Assembly: GCF_039530225.1 (NCBI RefSeq)
Contig: NZ_BAAAOH010000001.1
Span: 806,001-870,000, forward strand
Length of the DNA stretch: 64,000 bases
Direction: 5' to 3'
Source: Microbacterium pumilum
GTDB taxonomy: Bacteria > Actinomycetota > Actinomycetes > Actinomycetales > Microbacteriaceae
Under the pieces are notes generated by a model that was not told the origin of the DNA, did no database searches, and saw nothing but the letters and a program-made list of their open reading frames with translations. This document shows, piece by piece, positions 23,346-33,297 of the stretch (the stretch's first letter is position 1; each line of letters begins with the position of its first letter). Made by a program: the position numbers and the translations under genes.

Positions 23346-25679
23346 GTGGATGACTCGGTGCAGGATCTGACCACGACCGAAGAGAGCGCGACGGCGGTCG
23401 AGCATCCATCCGTGCCGAGCGAGTCCGCAGACGTCGAAGAGGCTCCCGCCGAGCTGGCGCCGGAGATCACCTACGACGAGCAGCGCTACCCGGCACGACC
23501 GCGCCGACTTCGCCCGCGCGATCAGCTCCGCCCGAGCAATCTCCGCCGGGTGAGCATCGACCCGAGAAGCGCGACGGGGACGAACCCGTCGTACGTCGAG
23601 TGGCTGGTGCGACAGGCGATGCTGAAGGATGCCGACGTGCTGAGCCGCCAGCTCTCCGGTCAGCCGAGCATGTGGCGCAATCCCTATGCGCGACCCGACG
23701 CGCGCCGCGCGATCACCACCGCCGACGTCTGGTTCACCGCGTATCCCATCTCGCTGATCACCCGGCCGGGCGAGTCGTTCCTCGACGCGCTGGGTCAGCA
23801 GGTGCTGTGGGATGCCTTCGAGCGTGTCGGCATCAATGCCGTGCACACCGGCCCCGTCAAGCGCGCCGGCGGCATCGTCGGCTGGCGCGAGACTCCGAGC
23901 GTCGACGGCCATTTCGACCGCATCTCGACGCAGATCGACCCGCTGTTCGGCGATGAAGCGGCGTTCCGCCGGCTGACGGACGTCGCGGAATCCCACGGCG
24001 GGAGTGTCATCGACGACATCGTGCCCGGGCACACCGGCAAGGGTGCCGACTTCCGGCTCGCCGAGATGGCGTTCAAGGACTATCCCGGGATCTATCACAT
24101 GATCGAGATCCCGCCCGAGGACTGGCACCTGCTGCCCGAGGTTCCCGAGGGAGCCGATTCTGTGAACCTCGACGCCGCCACCGAGCTCGAGCTGTCTCGA
24201 ATGGGCTACATCATCGGAGAGCTGCAGCGGGTCATCTTCTACACGCCGGGCGTCAAGGAGACCAACTGGAGTGCCACTGCGGCGGTGAAGGGCGTCGACG
24301 GGGCCGCCCGCCGCTGGGTCTACCTGCACTACTTCAAGGAGGGTCAGCCGTCGATCAACTGGCTCGACCCGACGTTCGCGGGAATGCGGCTGGTCATCGG
24401 CGATGCCCTGCACTCGCTCGGCGACCTGGGCTCCAGCGCGCTGCGGCTCGATGCGAACGGCTTCCTCGGCGTCGAGAAGAGCGCGGAGGGACTGCCCGGC
24501 TGGTCGGAGGGGCATCCGCTTTCGCACGCCGCGAACCACATCATCGCCGGCATGGTGCGCAAGGTGGGCGGCTTCACCTTCCAGGAGCTGAATCTGGCGA
24601 TGGAGGACATCCGCGACACCGGTGCCGTCGGCGCCGACCTGTCGTACGACTTCGTCAGCCGTCCCGGCTATCAGCACGCGCTGGCCACCGGCAACACCGA
24701 CTTCCTTCGCCTTGCACTGCGTGAATCGCTGGAGGTGGGGGTCGAACCGGTGAGCCTCGTGCACGGCATGCAGAATCACGACGAGCTGACCTACGAACTC
24801 GTGCACTGGGGGACGGCGCATCGCGACGACGTCTTCCCGTTCCGGCACGAGGAGATGACCGGAGCGCAGATCGCCGAGGCGATCCGCGCCGAGCTCACCT
24901 CGGCGCTCACGGGTGAGGCGGACTTCAACCGGGTCTTCACGCAGAACGGGATCGCGTGCACGACCACGTCGGTGATCGCCGCCGCACAGGGTTTCACGTC
25001 CCTCGACGACATCACCGAGGACGATGTGCCCGCCATCCGGGATGCCCACGTGCTGCTGGCCAAGTACAACGCCTGGCAGCCGGGCGTCTTCGCCCTCTCC
25101 GGGTGGGATCTCACCGGCATGCTCACCATCCCCGCCGATCAGGTGCGGGACCTCATCGCGACGGGTGACACCCGCTGGATCGAGCGCGGCGCGCACGATC
25201 TCATCGACGCAGACCCGCTCGCCCAGCGGTCGCTGTCGGGAATGCCCAGGGGTCGTTCCCTCTATGGATCCCTGCCGAGCCAATTCGAGTCACCGGACTC
25301 GTTCGCCGCACAGCTGACCGATGTGATCTCGGTGCGACGAGATCACGGTGTCGCGGTCGCGACTCAGATCGACGTGCCGGATGTCGCGCACGGCGCCATG
25401 CTCGTGCTCGTGCACCGGCTGGATGAGGGCAGCGGCGACGACGCGGCGACGATCCAGCTCACCGTGCTGAACTTCTCGGCGGAGTCCGTCGACGGCACCG
25501 TGCATTCCGCCGCCCTGCCGCCGCAGCGGGACGTGGTCGACGCGGCGACGGGTGAGACCATCGCGCACGTCGATGACCTGCAGAGCTTCATCGTGCACCT
25601 CGAGCCCTACGGCGGACTGTTCCTGCTGCTGCGCGAGCCGGAGCCCGAAGCAGAGACCGCCAAGGCCTCAACCGTGTGA
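23346..25679 (+). CDS. GH13 alpha-amylase-superfamily enzyme, trehalose-synthase-like
   Basis: 777 residues from a GTG at 23346 with an AGGAGG box about 7 nt upstream. After an acidic 45-residue N-terminus come the GH13 regions: [11 protein letters not shown] (region I, unusual PGH instead of the common NHT/NH), [11 protein letters not shown] with nucleophile Asp369, FQELN with acid/base Glu414, and MQNHDE with Asp479. The C-terminal beta domain follows. No maltokinase is fused. In Microbacteriaceae such proteins are annotated as trehalose synthase / maltose glucosyltransferase (maltose to trehalose); that activity is inferred. Its last 12 nt overlap the convergent DUF779 gene. Confidence 0.75.
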   Translation: MDDSVQDLTTTEESATAVEHPSVPSESADVEEAPAELAPEITYDEQRYPARPRRLRPRDQLRPSNLRRVSIDPRSATGTNPSYVEWLVRQAMLKDADVLSRQLSGQPSMWRNPYARPDARRAITTADVWFTAYPISLITRPGESFLDALGQQVLWDAFERVGINAVHTGPVKRAGGIVGWRETPSVDGHFDRISTQIDPLFGDEAAFRRLTDVAESHGGSVIDDIVPGHTGKGADFRLAEMAFKDYPGIYHMIEIPPEDWHLLPEVPEGADSVNLDAATELELSRMGYIIGELQRVIFYTPGVKETNWSATAAVKGVDGAARRWVYLHYFKEGQPSINWLDPTFAGMRLVIGDALHSLGDLGSSALRLDANGFLGVEKSAEGLPGWSEGHPLSHAANHIIAGMVRKVGGFTFQELNLAMEDIRDTGAVGADLSYDFVSRPGYQHALATGNTDFLRLALRESLEVGVEPVSLVHGMQNHDELTYELVHWGTAHRDDVFPFRHEEMTGAQIAEAIRAELTSALTGEADFNRVFTQNGIACTTTSVIAAAQGFTSLDDITEDDVPAIRDAHVLLAKYNAWQPGVFALSGWDLTGMLTIPADQVRDLIATGDTRWIERGAHDLIDADPLAQRSLSGMPRGRSLYGSLPSQFESPDSFAAQLTDVISVRRDHGVAVATQIDVPDVAHGAMLVLVHRLDEGSGDDAATIQLTVLNFSAESVDGTVHSAALPPQRDVVDAATGETIAHVDDLQSFIVHLEPYGGLFLLLREPEPEAETAKASTV

Positions 25680-26093
25680 GGCCCCGAGCCCGAAGTGCTC
25701 CAGTTCGGCCTCGTCGAGCATGCGCGAGCGGATGAGGAACCGCATCCCGGTCGGCCCCTCGACCGAGAAGCCCGCACCGCGTCCGGGTACGACGTCGATC
25801 GTGAGGTGCGTGTACTTCCAGTACTCGAACTGCGACTCGGACATGTAGATCTCGACCGGCTCGGCCCGCGCTGAGCCTGTCGAAGGGTCCAGCCCGACCT
25901 CCAGTGAGCCGAGCAGCACGTCGCTCGGGCCGGTCATGAACATGCCGACCGGATAGCACATCGGCGAGCTGCCGTCGCAGCAGCCGCCGGACTGGTGGAA
26001 CATCAGCTTGCCGTGCTGAGCGGTGAGCTCACGGATGAGGGATGCCGCGGCATCCGTCACCGCCACGCGCTGGGGTGCCTTCGTGTCGACCAT
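25668..26093 (-). CDS. DUF779 protein, aldehyde dehydrogenase partner
   Basis: 141 residues from the ATG at 26093, with AGGAG 7 nt upstream. Family hallmarks are [38 protein letters not shown] and [21 protein letters not shown]779 genes accompany acetaldehyde-type dehydrogenases in actinobacteria; the paired cysteines suggest metal or redox chemistry, unproven. Between LLGSLEVG and VEIYMSESQ lies an unusual insert [11 protein letters not shown], encoded by a copy of a dispersed extragenic repeat (25867-25885). It is downstream of the dehydrogenase on the same strand, separated by a large imperfect palindrome. Confidence 0.85.
   Translation of the reverse strand: MVDTKAPQRVAVTDAAASLIRELTAQHGKLMFHQSGGCCDGSSPMCYPVGMFMTGPSDVLLGSLEVGLDPSTGSARAEPVEIYMSESQFEYWKYTHLTIDVVPGRGAGFSVEGPTGMRFLIRSRMLDEAELEHFGLGASHG
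25867..25885. repeat. Dispersed-repeat copy inside the DUF779 coding sequence
   Basis: CGCTGAGCCTGTCGAAGG matches the core of the intergenic repeat at 18394 and 57808 (16 of 18 positions). Here it lies in frame within the DUF779 gene and encodes part of the DPSTGSA insert. Confidence 0.6.
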
Positions 26094-26122
26094 CGTGCTC
26101 CTGCTTCTCGCTGCTTGCTGCT

Positions 26123-26196
26123 TTTCGTCTCGCTTCGCTCGCTCAACGACCGAAGCCTCCGGTCGTTTGAGCGAGGAGCGAAGCGACGAGACGAAA
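26123..26196. repeat. Large imperfect inverted repeat between ALDH and DUF779 genes
   Basis: About 30-nt arms (TTTCGTCTCGCTTCGCTCGC... and its complement) with three small bulges around an AAGCCT loop. The right arm CGAAGCGACGAGACGAAACG recurs exactly at 27997-28016, and a related arm lies at about 61760-61800. Placed after the dehydrogenase stop, so it may also attenuate transcription into DUF779. Confidence 0.65.
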
Positions 26197-26269
26197 CGTC
26201 TGTGCCGCACCAACCGGGGGCGGCGACGGGCACCCGCTGGGGCCGGGGCGCCCGTCGCCCATCCCGGGT

Positions 26270-27817
26270 TCAGAAGAACCCCATCGGCCCTTCGGCATAC
26301 GAGACCAGCAGGTTCTTCGTCTGCTGGTAGTGATCGAGCATCTTGAGGTGGTTCTCGCGACCGATGCCGGACTGCTTGTAGCCGCCGAACGCCGCGTGCG
26401 CGGGGTACTGGTGGTAAGTGTTGGTCCAGACCCGCCCGGCCTCGATCGCACGCCCGGCGCGGTAGGCCGTGTTCATGTCGCGGCTCCACACTCCAGCGCC
26501 GAGCCCGTAGAGGGTGTCGTTCGCGATCGAGATGGCGTCGTCGAAGTCGTCGAACGACGTGACCGAGAGCACCGGGCCGAAGATCTCCTCCTGGAAGATG
26601 CGCATGTCGTTCGTGCCCTCGAAGATGGTGGGCGCGACGTAGTAGCCCTCGGAGAGGTCTCCGCCGAGGTCGACGCGCTCGCCGCCGAGCAGCAGCTTCG
26701 CGCCGCCCGACTTTCCGATGTCGATGTAGCTGAGGATCTTCTCGAGCTGGTCGTTCGAGGCCTGGGCGCCGATCATGGTGTCGGGGTCGAGCGGGTTGCC
26801 CTGCTTGATGGCCTTGACCCGTTCGATGCCGTCTCCGAGCAGCTGGTCGTAGATCGATCGGTGCAGCAGCGCGCGCGACGGGCAGGTGCACACCTCGCCG
26901 TTGTTGAGCGCGAAGAACGAGAATCCCTCGAGCGCCTTGTCGTAGAACGAGTCGTTGGCGCGGGCGACATCCTCGAAGAAGATGTTCGGGCTCTTTCCGC
27001 CGAGTTCGAGCGTGACGGGGATGAGGTTCTGCGACGCATACTGCATGATGAGGCGGCCGGTCGTCGTCTCACCCGTGAAGGCGATCTTGCGGATCTTCTT
27101 GTGCGACGCGAGCGGCGCACCCGCCTCGATGCCGAAGCCGTTCACGATGTTGAGCACTCCCGGCGGGATGAGGTCGCCGATGATGTCGATCAGGAAGAGG
27201 ATCGACGCCGGCGTCTGCTCGGCGGGCTTCAGCACGACGCAGTTGCCGGCCGCCAGCGCCGGCGCGAGCTTCCACACCGCCATCAGAATCGGGAAGTTCC
27301 ACGGAATGATCTGGCCGACCACTCCGAGCGGCTCCTGGAAGTGGTAGGCCACGGTGTCTTCATCGAGCTGCGAGATGCTGCCCTCTTGTGCACGCAGCAC
27401 TCCGGCGAAGTAGCGGAAGTGATCGATCGCGAGGGGGATGTCGGCGGCCAGCGTCTCGCGGACGGGCTTGCCGTTCTCCCAGGTCTCGGCGACGGCGATC
27501 CCCTCCAGGTTCGCCTCCATACGGTCGGCGACCTTGAGGAGGATGTTGCTCCTCTCGGTGGGGCTCGTCTTGCCCCAGGTCGCGAACGCCTTCCATGCGA
27601 CATCCACAGCGCGGTCGATGTCTTCGACGGTGCCCCGGCCGACCTCGGTGAACGTCTTGCCTGTCACCGGCGAGGGGTTCTCGAAGTACTGCCCCTTGAT
27701 CGGCTCGACGAACTCGCCGCCGATGTAATGGCCGTAGCGCGGACGGTAGTCGGCGACCGAGCCTCGCTGGCCCGGGGCGGCGTAGACGCTCGAGACGCCT
27801 TCTTCGACGATGGTCAT
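26270..27817 (-). CDS. NAD-dependent aldehyde dehydrogenase (ExaC/AldB-type)
   Basis: 515 residues from the ATG at 27817 ([20 protein letters not shown]), with GGAGA upstream. The ALDH motifs are all present: [30 protein letters not shown], Glu271 in [11 protein letters not shown], catalytic Cys310 in [11 protein letters not shown] and [10 protein letters not shown]. The EVCTC form and a DUF779 neighbour are typical of acetaldehyde/ethanol-induced dehydrogenases in actinobacteria. Likely oxidises short aliphatic aldehydes. The GAF regulator gene just upstream on the same strand probably controls it. Confidence 0.92.
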   Translation of the reverse strand: MTIVEEGVSSVYAAPGQRGSVADYRPRYGHYIGGEFVEPIKGQYFENPSPVTGKTFTEVGRGTVEDIDRAVDVAWKAFATWGKTSPTERSNILLKVADRMEANLEGIAVAETWENGKPVRETLAADIPLAIDHFRYFAGVLRAQEGSISQLDEDTVAYHFQEPLGVVGQIIPWNFPILMAVWKLAPALAAGNCVVLKPAEQTPASILFLIDIIGDLIPPGVLNIVNGFGIEAGAPLASHKKIRKIAFTGETTTGRLIMQYASQNLIPVTLELGGKSPNIFFEDVARANDSFYDKALEGFSFFALNNGEVCTCPSRALLHRSIYDQLLGDGIERVKAIKQGNPLDPDTMIGAQASNDQLEKILSYIDIGKSGGAKLLLGGERVDLGGDLSEGYYVAPTIFEGTNDMRIFQEEIFGPVLSVTSFDDFDDAISIANDTLYGLGAGVWSRDMNTAYRAGRAIEAGRVWTNTYHQYPAHAAFGGYKQSGIGRENHLKMLDHYQQTKNLLVSYAEGPMGFF

Positions 27818-27925
27818 GATGTCTCCTTCGACGGGTTCGCGACGGTCTTCGTCGCGCTGCGCCGAGGCTAGGCGAGCGAAGGTTGCAGAACGTTGCAACC
27901 TCCCCGTCCCCACCACCCTCACCGT

Positions 27926-27981
27926 TTACGGACGGGACACGCCGCGTCCCCGGTCGCGGGAGCGGCGTGTCCCGTCCGTAA
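27926..27981. terminator. Perfect 20-bp hairpin, palindrome family B copy 1
   Basis: TTACGGACGGGACACGCCGC (27926-27945) pairs exactly with 27962-27981; 16-nt loop. It separates the GAF regulator gene from the aldehyde dehydrogenase promoter. The arm matches the 38985-39048 hairpin at 21 of 22 positions. Probably terminates transcription; no T-run. Confidence 0.65.
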
Positions 27982-28040
27982 TCGGCCTCGACGCCTCGAA
28001 GCGACGAGACGAAACGCAGTGCCCCGCCCAGCGGCCGATT

Positions 28041-29369
28041 TCAGGCGGTGGCCTCGAGGCGCTCGATACGCGCTACCAGGCCAGCGCGCTTCGGCGAGCG
28101 GGCCGGCAGCAGCCTCAGGCACAGACGCAGGAGGTCGACATCCTCCGCCCCGATGTCGGTCTCGGCGAACGCGAGCAGGACGTCGCCGCTCGCCTCGGAC
28201 ATGAGGGCCTCGCGCAGCGCCGTGCGCACGGTGTCGCGGAACTCCTCGACGCCCGGCGAGGTCGAGTCGGGCAGCACGTCGCCCCGGTACGCCGCGAGCG
28301 CCACACGATGCGCGCCGCGGTCGAGGAGCGAGAGCATCTGGTGCGCGTCCGTCTCGAGCTCGGCCGCGAGGCGATACGGCCGCGACTCCGGTATGAACGC
28401 CGGCGCCGCGCGCTCCAGCACCTTGCGAAGCCGGACCATCTCGGCCCGCAGGGTGTCGGCGGTGCCGGCGTCGCCGTACACCAGCTCCGCGAGGCGTTCG
28501 GCGGACAGTCCCTGCCGATGCACCGCGAGCATCAGCAGCAGCTCGGCGTGGCGCGGGCCGAGCTCCGACACGGACTCGACGCCGGCGGCCTGCACTTCGA
28601 GCAGGGCCCGATCCCGACCGAGCACGCGAAGGACCGCGCGCGTCGCGTCGGGCCGCCGGGCGGAGCGGCGGGGAGGAGTGGATGCCGCGGCCCGCTGCCG
28701 CAGCCGGGCCACGAGCAGCTCGCCCTCGATCGCGCGAGCCGTGGCATCCACGAGCAGCTGCGCCTGCGGCGTGACGGCCTCGAGGCCCCCGGTGACATCG
28801 ACGACCCCGAGCAGTCTGCGGGTCTCGGGATCGTGCACGGGAGCCGCGGTGCACGACCACGGCTGCACGAGACGGTTGAAGTGCTCGGCCCCTCGGATCT
28901 GTACGGAGCGGTCGAGTGCCAACGCCGTCCCGGGCGCCGACGTGCCCACGGCCGACTCCGACCAGTTCGCGCCCTCGGTGAATCCCATGTCGCCGGTGAG
29001 CGAGCGGATGTGGCGATCGCCCTCGATCCACAGCAGGCGGCCCGCCGCATCCCCGACGGCGATGACGACACCCGACTCATCGGCCTCGCCGGGCAGGAGC
29101 AGCGCGCGCACCATCTCCATGACCCCGGCGAGCGGGTGGGCGCTGCGATACTGCTCGATGTCAGCCGCGGTCAGGTCGAGCGGCGGAACACCCTCTGCTC
29201 CCACGAGGCTCTCGAGCGAGCGCCGCCACGACTCGCGCACCAACGGACGCACATCCAGCAGCCGCCGATCTGCGCCGTTGCCTGCGACGAGCTCTTCGTG
29301 TGCGCGCTCGATCAGCAGGCGCGAGGTCTCGGGTGACACTTCGCGTCGTTGCGACCACGGCGATGACAT
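28041..29369 (-). CDS. GAF-domain transcriptional regulator (AcoR-like sensor half)
   Basis: 442 residues. The N-terminal part (VRESWRRSLESL, then ESGVVIAVGDAAGRLLWIEG and GANWSESAVGTSAPGTALAL with HFNRLVQPWSCTAAPVHDPE) is the GAF sensor module of AcoR-type activators. The sigma-54 AAA domain is absent; instead a Pro/Arg linker leads to a C-terminal winged-helix-like region (LGPRHAELLLMLAVHRQGLS and LRAEMVRLRKVLER). This architecture is regularly found upstream of ALDH/DUF779 in actinobacteria. It probably senses an aldehyde or alcohol-related signal; inferred from context. Confidence 0.8.
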   Translation of the reverse strand: MSSPWSQRREVSPETSRLLIERAHEELVAGNGADRRLLDVRPLVRESWRRSLESLVGAEGVPPLDLTAADIEQYRSAHPLAGVMEMVRALLLPGEADESGVVIAVGDAAGRLLWIEGDRHIRSLTGDMGFTEGANWSESAVGTSAPGTALALDRSVQIRGAEHFNRLVQPWSCTAAPVHDPETRRLLGVVDVTGGLEAVTPQAQLLVDATARAIEGELLVARLRQRAAASTPPRRSARRPDATRAVLRVLGRDRALLEVQAAGVESVSELGPRHAELLLMLAVHRQGLSAERLAELVYGDAGTADTLRAEMVRLRKVLERAAPAFIPESRPYRLAAELETDAHQMLSLLDRGAHRVALAAYRGDVLPDSTSPGVEEFRDTVRTALREALMSEASGDVLLAFAETDIGAEDVDLLRLCLRLLPARSPKRAGLVARIERLEATA

Positions 29370-29472
29370 GGGGCTCCGATCGACGTCGGGGAGCGTTGGT
29401 CAAGTCTAGGTCGGCCGTCGAGGCGCCCGGGTCGAGCCGCCCGACTCCGAGGACGACGCAACCTGGATGAGG

Positions 29473-31128
29473 TCAGACCTCGCGGGAGGCCTGCCACGCC
29501 TCGCGGCGAGTGGCCTGCTCGATCGGATCGGGCACCGGCAGCGACGCGAGCAGGCGTCGGGTGTAGTCGTCCTGTGGGTTGCCGAGCACCTGTGCCGTCG
29601 AGCCCGTCTCGGCGACCCGCCCGTTGTGCAGCACCACGACGCGATGGGCGAGGAGGTCGACCACAGCGAGGTCGTGCGTGATGAACAGCGTGGCGAAGCC
29701 GAACCTCTCCTGCAGCTCGGCGAAGAGCTCGAGCACCCTCGCCTGCACCGAGACGTCCAGAGCGCTCGTCGGCTCATCCGCGATGAGGAGCTTGGGGTCG
29801 AGGGCGAGAGCCCGCGCCAGGCTCGCCCGCTGGCGCTGTCCTCCCGAGAGTTCGTGCGGGAAGCGATCGCCGTACGCACCGGGCAGCTGCACGGCCTCGA
29901 GCAGCTCGTCGACCTTCTGGCGTGCACGGGCCGCATCGCGGGCGACGCCGTGCACGATGAGCGGCTCGGCCACGCACTCTGCGATCGTCAGCAGCGGGTT
30001 GAAGCTCGTCGCCGGGTCCTGGAAGACGAAGCCGAGCTCTTTGCGACGCGGGCGGAATTCACGCTCCCGCACACCGAGCATCTCGGTGCCGAGCACCCGC
30101 AACGACCCGCCTGCCACCGGGGTGAGCCCGGCGATGGCCCGACCGATCGTCGTCTTGCCCGAACCGCTCTCGCCGACGAGGCCGAGCACCTCGCCCGGCG
30201 CGATCGTGAAGCTCACTCGATCCACGGCCCGGAATGTCGCCCGGCCGAAGCGCCCCGGGTATTCGATGACCAGGTCTTCGGCGACGACCACTCGCGCGGA
30301 GTGGTCGTCATCCGTCATGAGGGGACGATCGAGGATCTCGAGGCGCGGCACCGCCGCGAGCAGACGTTTCGTGTAGTCGTGCTGCGGCGCCGCGAAGAGC
30401 TCGTGCACCGGGGCGGTCTCGACGATCTCGCCTTCGAGCATCACGGCGACGCGGTCGGCGAGATCGGCGACGACACCCATGTTGTGGGTGATCAGGACGA
30501 TCGCCGTGCCGTCCTGATCACGCAGATCGCGCAGCAGGTCGAGGATCTCGGCCTGAACCGTCACGTCGAGCGCCGTCGTGGGTTCATCGGCGATGATCAC
30601 CGTCGGGTCGAGCGCGAGCGCCATCGCGATGATGACGCGCTGCTTCTGACCGCCCGAGAACTGGTGCGGGTAGTCGTCGACACGGCGACCGGGTTCGGGG
30701 ATGCCGACACGACCGAGCATCTCGATGGCGCGGGCCCGGGCCTCGGCCTTGCTGTACCGACCATGAGCGCGAAGGCCCTCGGCGATCTGCCATCCCACCG
30801 TGTACACCGGGTTCAGCGCGGTCGACGGCTCCTGGAAGATCATCGCGGCCGACGGTCCGCGGACGGCGCGCAGCTCCTTCTCGCTGAGGCCGACGACGTT
30901 CGTGCCGTCGAGGACGACTGCGCCATGCGCGGTCGCCGTCTCGGGAAGCAGTCCGAGGATCGTGCGTGCCGTGACGGTCTTGCCGCTGCCGGACTCGCCG
31001 ACGATGGCGAGCACTTCACCGCGCCGTACTTCCAACGACACGTCGCGCACCGCGCGGACGTCGCCGCCGTCGGTGGCGAATGTCACATCGAGGTCGCGGA
31101 TGTCGACCGCCAGATCTTCGACGCCCAT
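29473..31128 (-). CDS. Dipeptide/oligopeptide ABC transporter, fused double ATP-binding protein
   Basis: 551 residues comprising two ATPase domains in one chain (DppD-DppF fusion). Domain 1: Walker A GESGSGKT (about 44-51), signature FSGGQKQR, Walker B VIIADEPT. Domain 2, from about residue 275: GESGSGKT (about 315-322), [23 protein letters not shown]. Both have the oligopeptide-family C-terminal VMLEGEIVE / [10 protein letters not shown] segments. Its ATG overlaps the stop of the upstream permease by one base (TGATG). It energises the peptide importer encoded by the next three genes. Confidence 0.92.
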   Translation of the reverse strand: MGVEDLAVDIRDLDVTFATDGGDVRAVRDVSLEVRRGEVLAIVGESGSGKTVTARTILGLLPETATAHGAVVLDGTNVVGLSEKELRAVRGPSAAMIFQEPSTALNPVYTVGWQIAEGLRAHGRYSKAEARARAIEMLGRVGIPEPGRRVDDYPHQFSGGQKQRVIIAMALALDPTVIIADEPTTALDVTVQAEILDLLRDLRDQDGTAIVLITHNMGVVADLADRVAVMLEGEIVETAPVHELFAAPQHDYTKRLLAAVPRLEILDRPLMTDDDHSARVVVAEDLVIEYPGRFGRATFRAVDRVSFTIAPGEVLGLVGESGSGKTTIGRAIAGLTPVAGGSLRVLGTEMLGVREREFRPRRKELGFVFQDPATSFNPLLTIAECVAEPLIVHGVARDAARARQKVDELLEAVQLPGAYGDRFPHELSGGQRQRASLARALALDPKLLIADEPTSALDVSVQARVLELFAELQERFGFATLFITHDLAVVDLLAHRVVVLHNGRVAETGSTAQVLGNPQDDYTRRLLASLPVPDPIEQATRREAWQASREV

Positions 31129-32129
31129 CAGATGACCTCGCCCATCTCTTCGCGGGCAGCCGGCTGGCTCGCCGCGACGGCGTCCGCGGCCGTGCCACCG
31201 GCCCGGCGGCGCGCCCGCAGGCGCGGATCAGCAAGGTCGTTGAGGCTCTCGCCGACGAGGGTGACACCCAGCACGGCGATCAGCATCGCCACACCGGGGG
31301 GAATAGCCGTCCACCAGATTCCGCTCGTGACGTCGCTCATCGACTTGCGCAGGTCGTAGCCCCATTCAGCGGCGGAGGTCGGCTCGATGCCGAAGCCGAG
31401 GAAGCCGAGGGCGGCGAGCGTGAGGACCGCCTCGGAGGCATTCAGCGTCATGATGAGCGGCAGCGTGCGGGTGGAGTTGCGGAAGACGTGGCGGAACATG
31501 ATGCGCCACGTCGACGCGCCCATGACCAGGGCGGCTTCGACGAATGCCTCCGACTTGATGCGCACCACCTCTGCGCGGACCACTCGCAGATACTGCGGGA
31601 TGAAGACCACGGTGATCGAGATGCCGGCTGCGAGCAGTCCGCCCCAGAGTCCGGACTGACCGCCGCTGATCGCGATCGCGGCGACGATCGCGAGCAGGAG
31701 CGTGGGGAAGGCGTAGATGGCGTCGGAGATGACCACGAGCACACGGTCGAGCCAGCCGCCGATGTAGCCCGAGATGAGTCCCAGCGCCACGCCGGCGAAC
31801 ACGGACAGCAGCACAGCGATGATGATCACGAGAAGCGCGGTCTGCGCGCCCCAGATAGCCCGCGACAGCACGTCGTAGCCACCGACGGTCGTTCCGAGCA
31901 GATGCTCCGGACTCGGCGGCTGCTGCGACCCGAAGAGGCCGTCGGGTCCGCGCAGCTGGTTGAACCAGTACGGCGCGATGTACGGCGCGAAGATCGCGCA
32001 CAGGATGAAGAGTGCCGTGATCACGAGGCCGGCGACCAGCATCCCGCGCTGCAGGCCGATGCTCTGGCGCAGCTGGTGCACGACAGGCAGCCGTCCGAAG
32101 AAGGCGCGCGCTTTTCCCTTGCCGGCCAT
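31128..32129 (-). CDS. Dipeptide/oligopeptide ABC transporter permease (DppC-like)
   Basis: 333 residues from the ATG at 32129, which overlaps the DppB stop by one base. N-terminal [20 protein letters not shown] membrane segment and OppC-type [20 protein letters not shown], then the transmembrane core and the EAA loop [20 protein letters not shown], ending with the [10 protein letters not shown] tail of DppC permeases. It pairs with DppB in the membrane. Confidence 0.92.
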   Translation of the reverse strand: MAGKGKARAFFGRLPVVHQLRQSIGLQRGMLVAGLVITALFILCAIFAPYIAPYWFNQLRGPDGLFGSQQPPSPEHLLGTTVGGYDVLSRAIWGAQTALLVIIIAVLLSVFAGVALGLISGYIGGWLDRVLVVISDAIYAFPTLLLAIVAAIAISGGQSGLWGGLLAAGISITVVFIPQYLRVVRAEVVRIKSEAFVEAALVMGASTWRIMFRHVFRNSTRTLPLIMTLNASEAVLTLAALGFLGFGIEPTSAAEWGYDLRKSMSDVTSGIWWTAIPPGVAMLIAVLGVTLVGESLNDLADPRLRARRRAGGTAADAVAASQPAAREEMGEVI

Positions 32130-33217
32130 CAGTAACGCACCCTCGGGTCGATGAACGCCGCGATGATGTCGACGACGAAGTTGGTGAGCGCCACGATGAC
32201 GGCGAGCAGCGCGACGATGCCCTGCACTGCCGCGAAGTCGCGCGCCGTGAGGTACTCCGTGAGCTGGTATCCGAGGCCCTGCCACTCGAATGTCGTCTCG
32301 GTCAGCACCGCGCCACCCAGCAGCAGGGCGATCTGCAGACCGATCACGGTGATGATCGGAATGAGCGCGGGCTTGTAGGCGTGCTTGCGAACGAGCCGGT
32401 AGCCGCTGACGCCCCTCGATCGTGCCGCATCGACGTACGGCATCGAGAGCGTGCCGATCACATTCGTGCGTACGAGCCGCAGGAAGATGCCGGCGGTCAG
32501 CAACCCGAGCGTCAAGGCAGGCAGAATCGCGTGTAGCAGCACATCCGCGACGTACGCGGGGTTTCCCGAGGCGATGGCATCGATGAGATAGATACCGGTG
32601 CCGGAGCCGCGATTCAGCGCGAGCTCGGTTCGGACGCTCGCGCGGCCGCTCGCGGGAAGCCAGTCGAGCCACACCGAGAAGACCAGCTTGAGCATGAGGC
32701 CGGCGAAGAAGACCGGCGTCGCGTAGAAGATGATCGCACCGACGCGCAGCCCGGCATCCTGCCACCGGTCTCGGCGGGCGGCGGCGATCATCCCGAGCGG
32801 AAGGCCGACGATGAACGCGACGATCAGCGCATAGAAGGCGAGCTCGAGGGTGGCGGTCCCATAGCGCAGCAGCACCTCGACGACAGGCTGATTGTCGGTG
32901 ATCGTCCTTCCGAAATTTCCCGTGAAGACGTTGCCGAGGTACTCGAGGTACTGCACGATGATCGGGCGGTCGTACCCTGCCTCGTGGATCCGCTCCTGCA
33001 GCTGGTCGGCCGGCAGTCGGCCGCCGAGCGCGGCCGTGATGGGGTCGCCGATGGAGCGCATGAAGAAGAACACCATCGTGACGAGGATGAAGACCGTGGG
33101 GATCACCAGCAGGGCACGGACGAGGATGTAGCGACCGAGGGTTCCCCCAGTGCGCGCACGCCGCTGCGCGAGTGCGGGAGGTGGCTGGTCGACCGGGACC
33201 GCGACGTCCATCGTCAT
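32129..33217 (-). CDS. Dipeptide/oligopeptide ABC transporter permease (DppB-like)
   Basis: 362 residues: YILVRALLVIPTVFILVTMV as first membrane segment, then QYLEYLGNVFTGNFGRTITD, PLGMIAAARRDRWQDAGLRV, the EAA loop YVDAARSRGVSGYRLVRKHA and C-terminal DPRVRY, all characteristic of DppB/OppB. An unusually long loop (LPASGRASVRTELALNRGSG) lies between membrane segments. First permease after the substrate-binding protein. Confidence 0.92.
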   Translation of the reverse strand: MTMDVAVPVDQPPPALAQRRARTGGTLGRYILVRALLVIPTVFILVTMVFFFMRSIGDPITAALGGRLPADQLQERIHEAGYDRPIIVQYLEYLGNVFTGNFGRTITDNQPVVEVLLRYGTATLELAFYALIVAFIVGLPLGMIAAARRDRWQDAGLRVGAIIFYATPVFFAGLMLKLVFSVWLDWLPASGRASVRTELALNRGSGTGIYLIDAIASGNPAYVADVLLHAILPALTLGLLTAGIFLRLVRTNVIGTLSMPYVDAARSRGVSGYRLVRKHAYKPALIPIITVIGLQIALLLGGAVLTETTFEWQGLGYQLTEYLTARDFAAVQGIVALLAVIVALTNFVVDIIAAFIDPRVRY

Positions 33218-33246
33218 AGCTGGAGCCTATCTTCGGGGGACGCAGA

Positions 33247-33289
33247 GAGAGGGTGGGAGGACCCGCGGAGCGAGTCTCCCCACCCTCTC
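33247..33289 (-). terminator. Hairpin after the substrate-binding protein gene
   Basis: GAGAGGGTGGG (33247-33257) pairs with 33279-33289 (11 bp), with a 21-nt loop. Located between the binding-protein stop and dppB, so it may lower read-through and give the usual excess of binding protein over permease. Confidence 0.6.
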
Positions 33290-33297
33290 CGTGTCGA

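Noticed and set aside
22728..25283. 851-codon open frame on the minus strand
   Set aside because: It is the antisense shadow of the GH13 gene and the preceding region; composition is Arg/Ala/His-rich without motifs, while the plus strand has full GH13 catalytic motifs.
26330..27871. 513-codon open frame on the plus strand
   Set aside because: Shadow of the aldehyde dehydrogenase, which has all catalytic residues on the minus strand.
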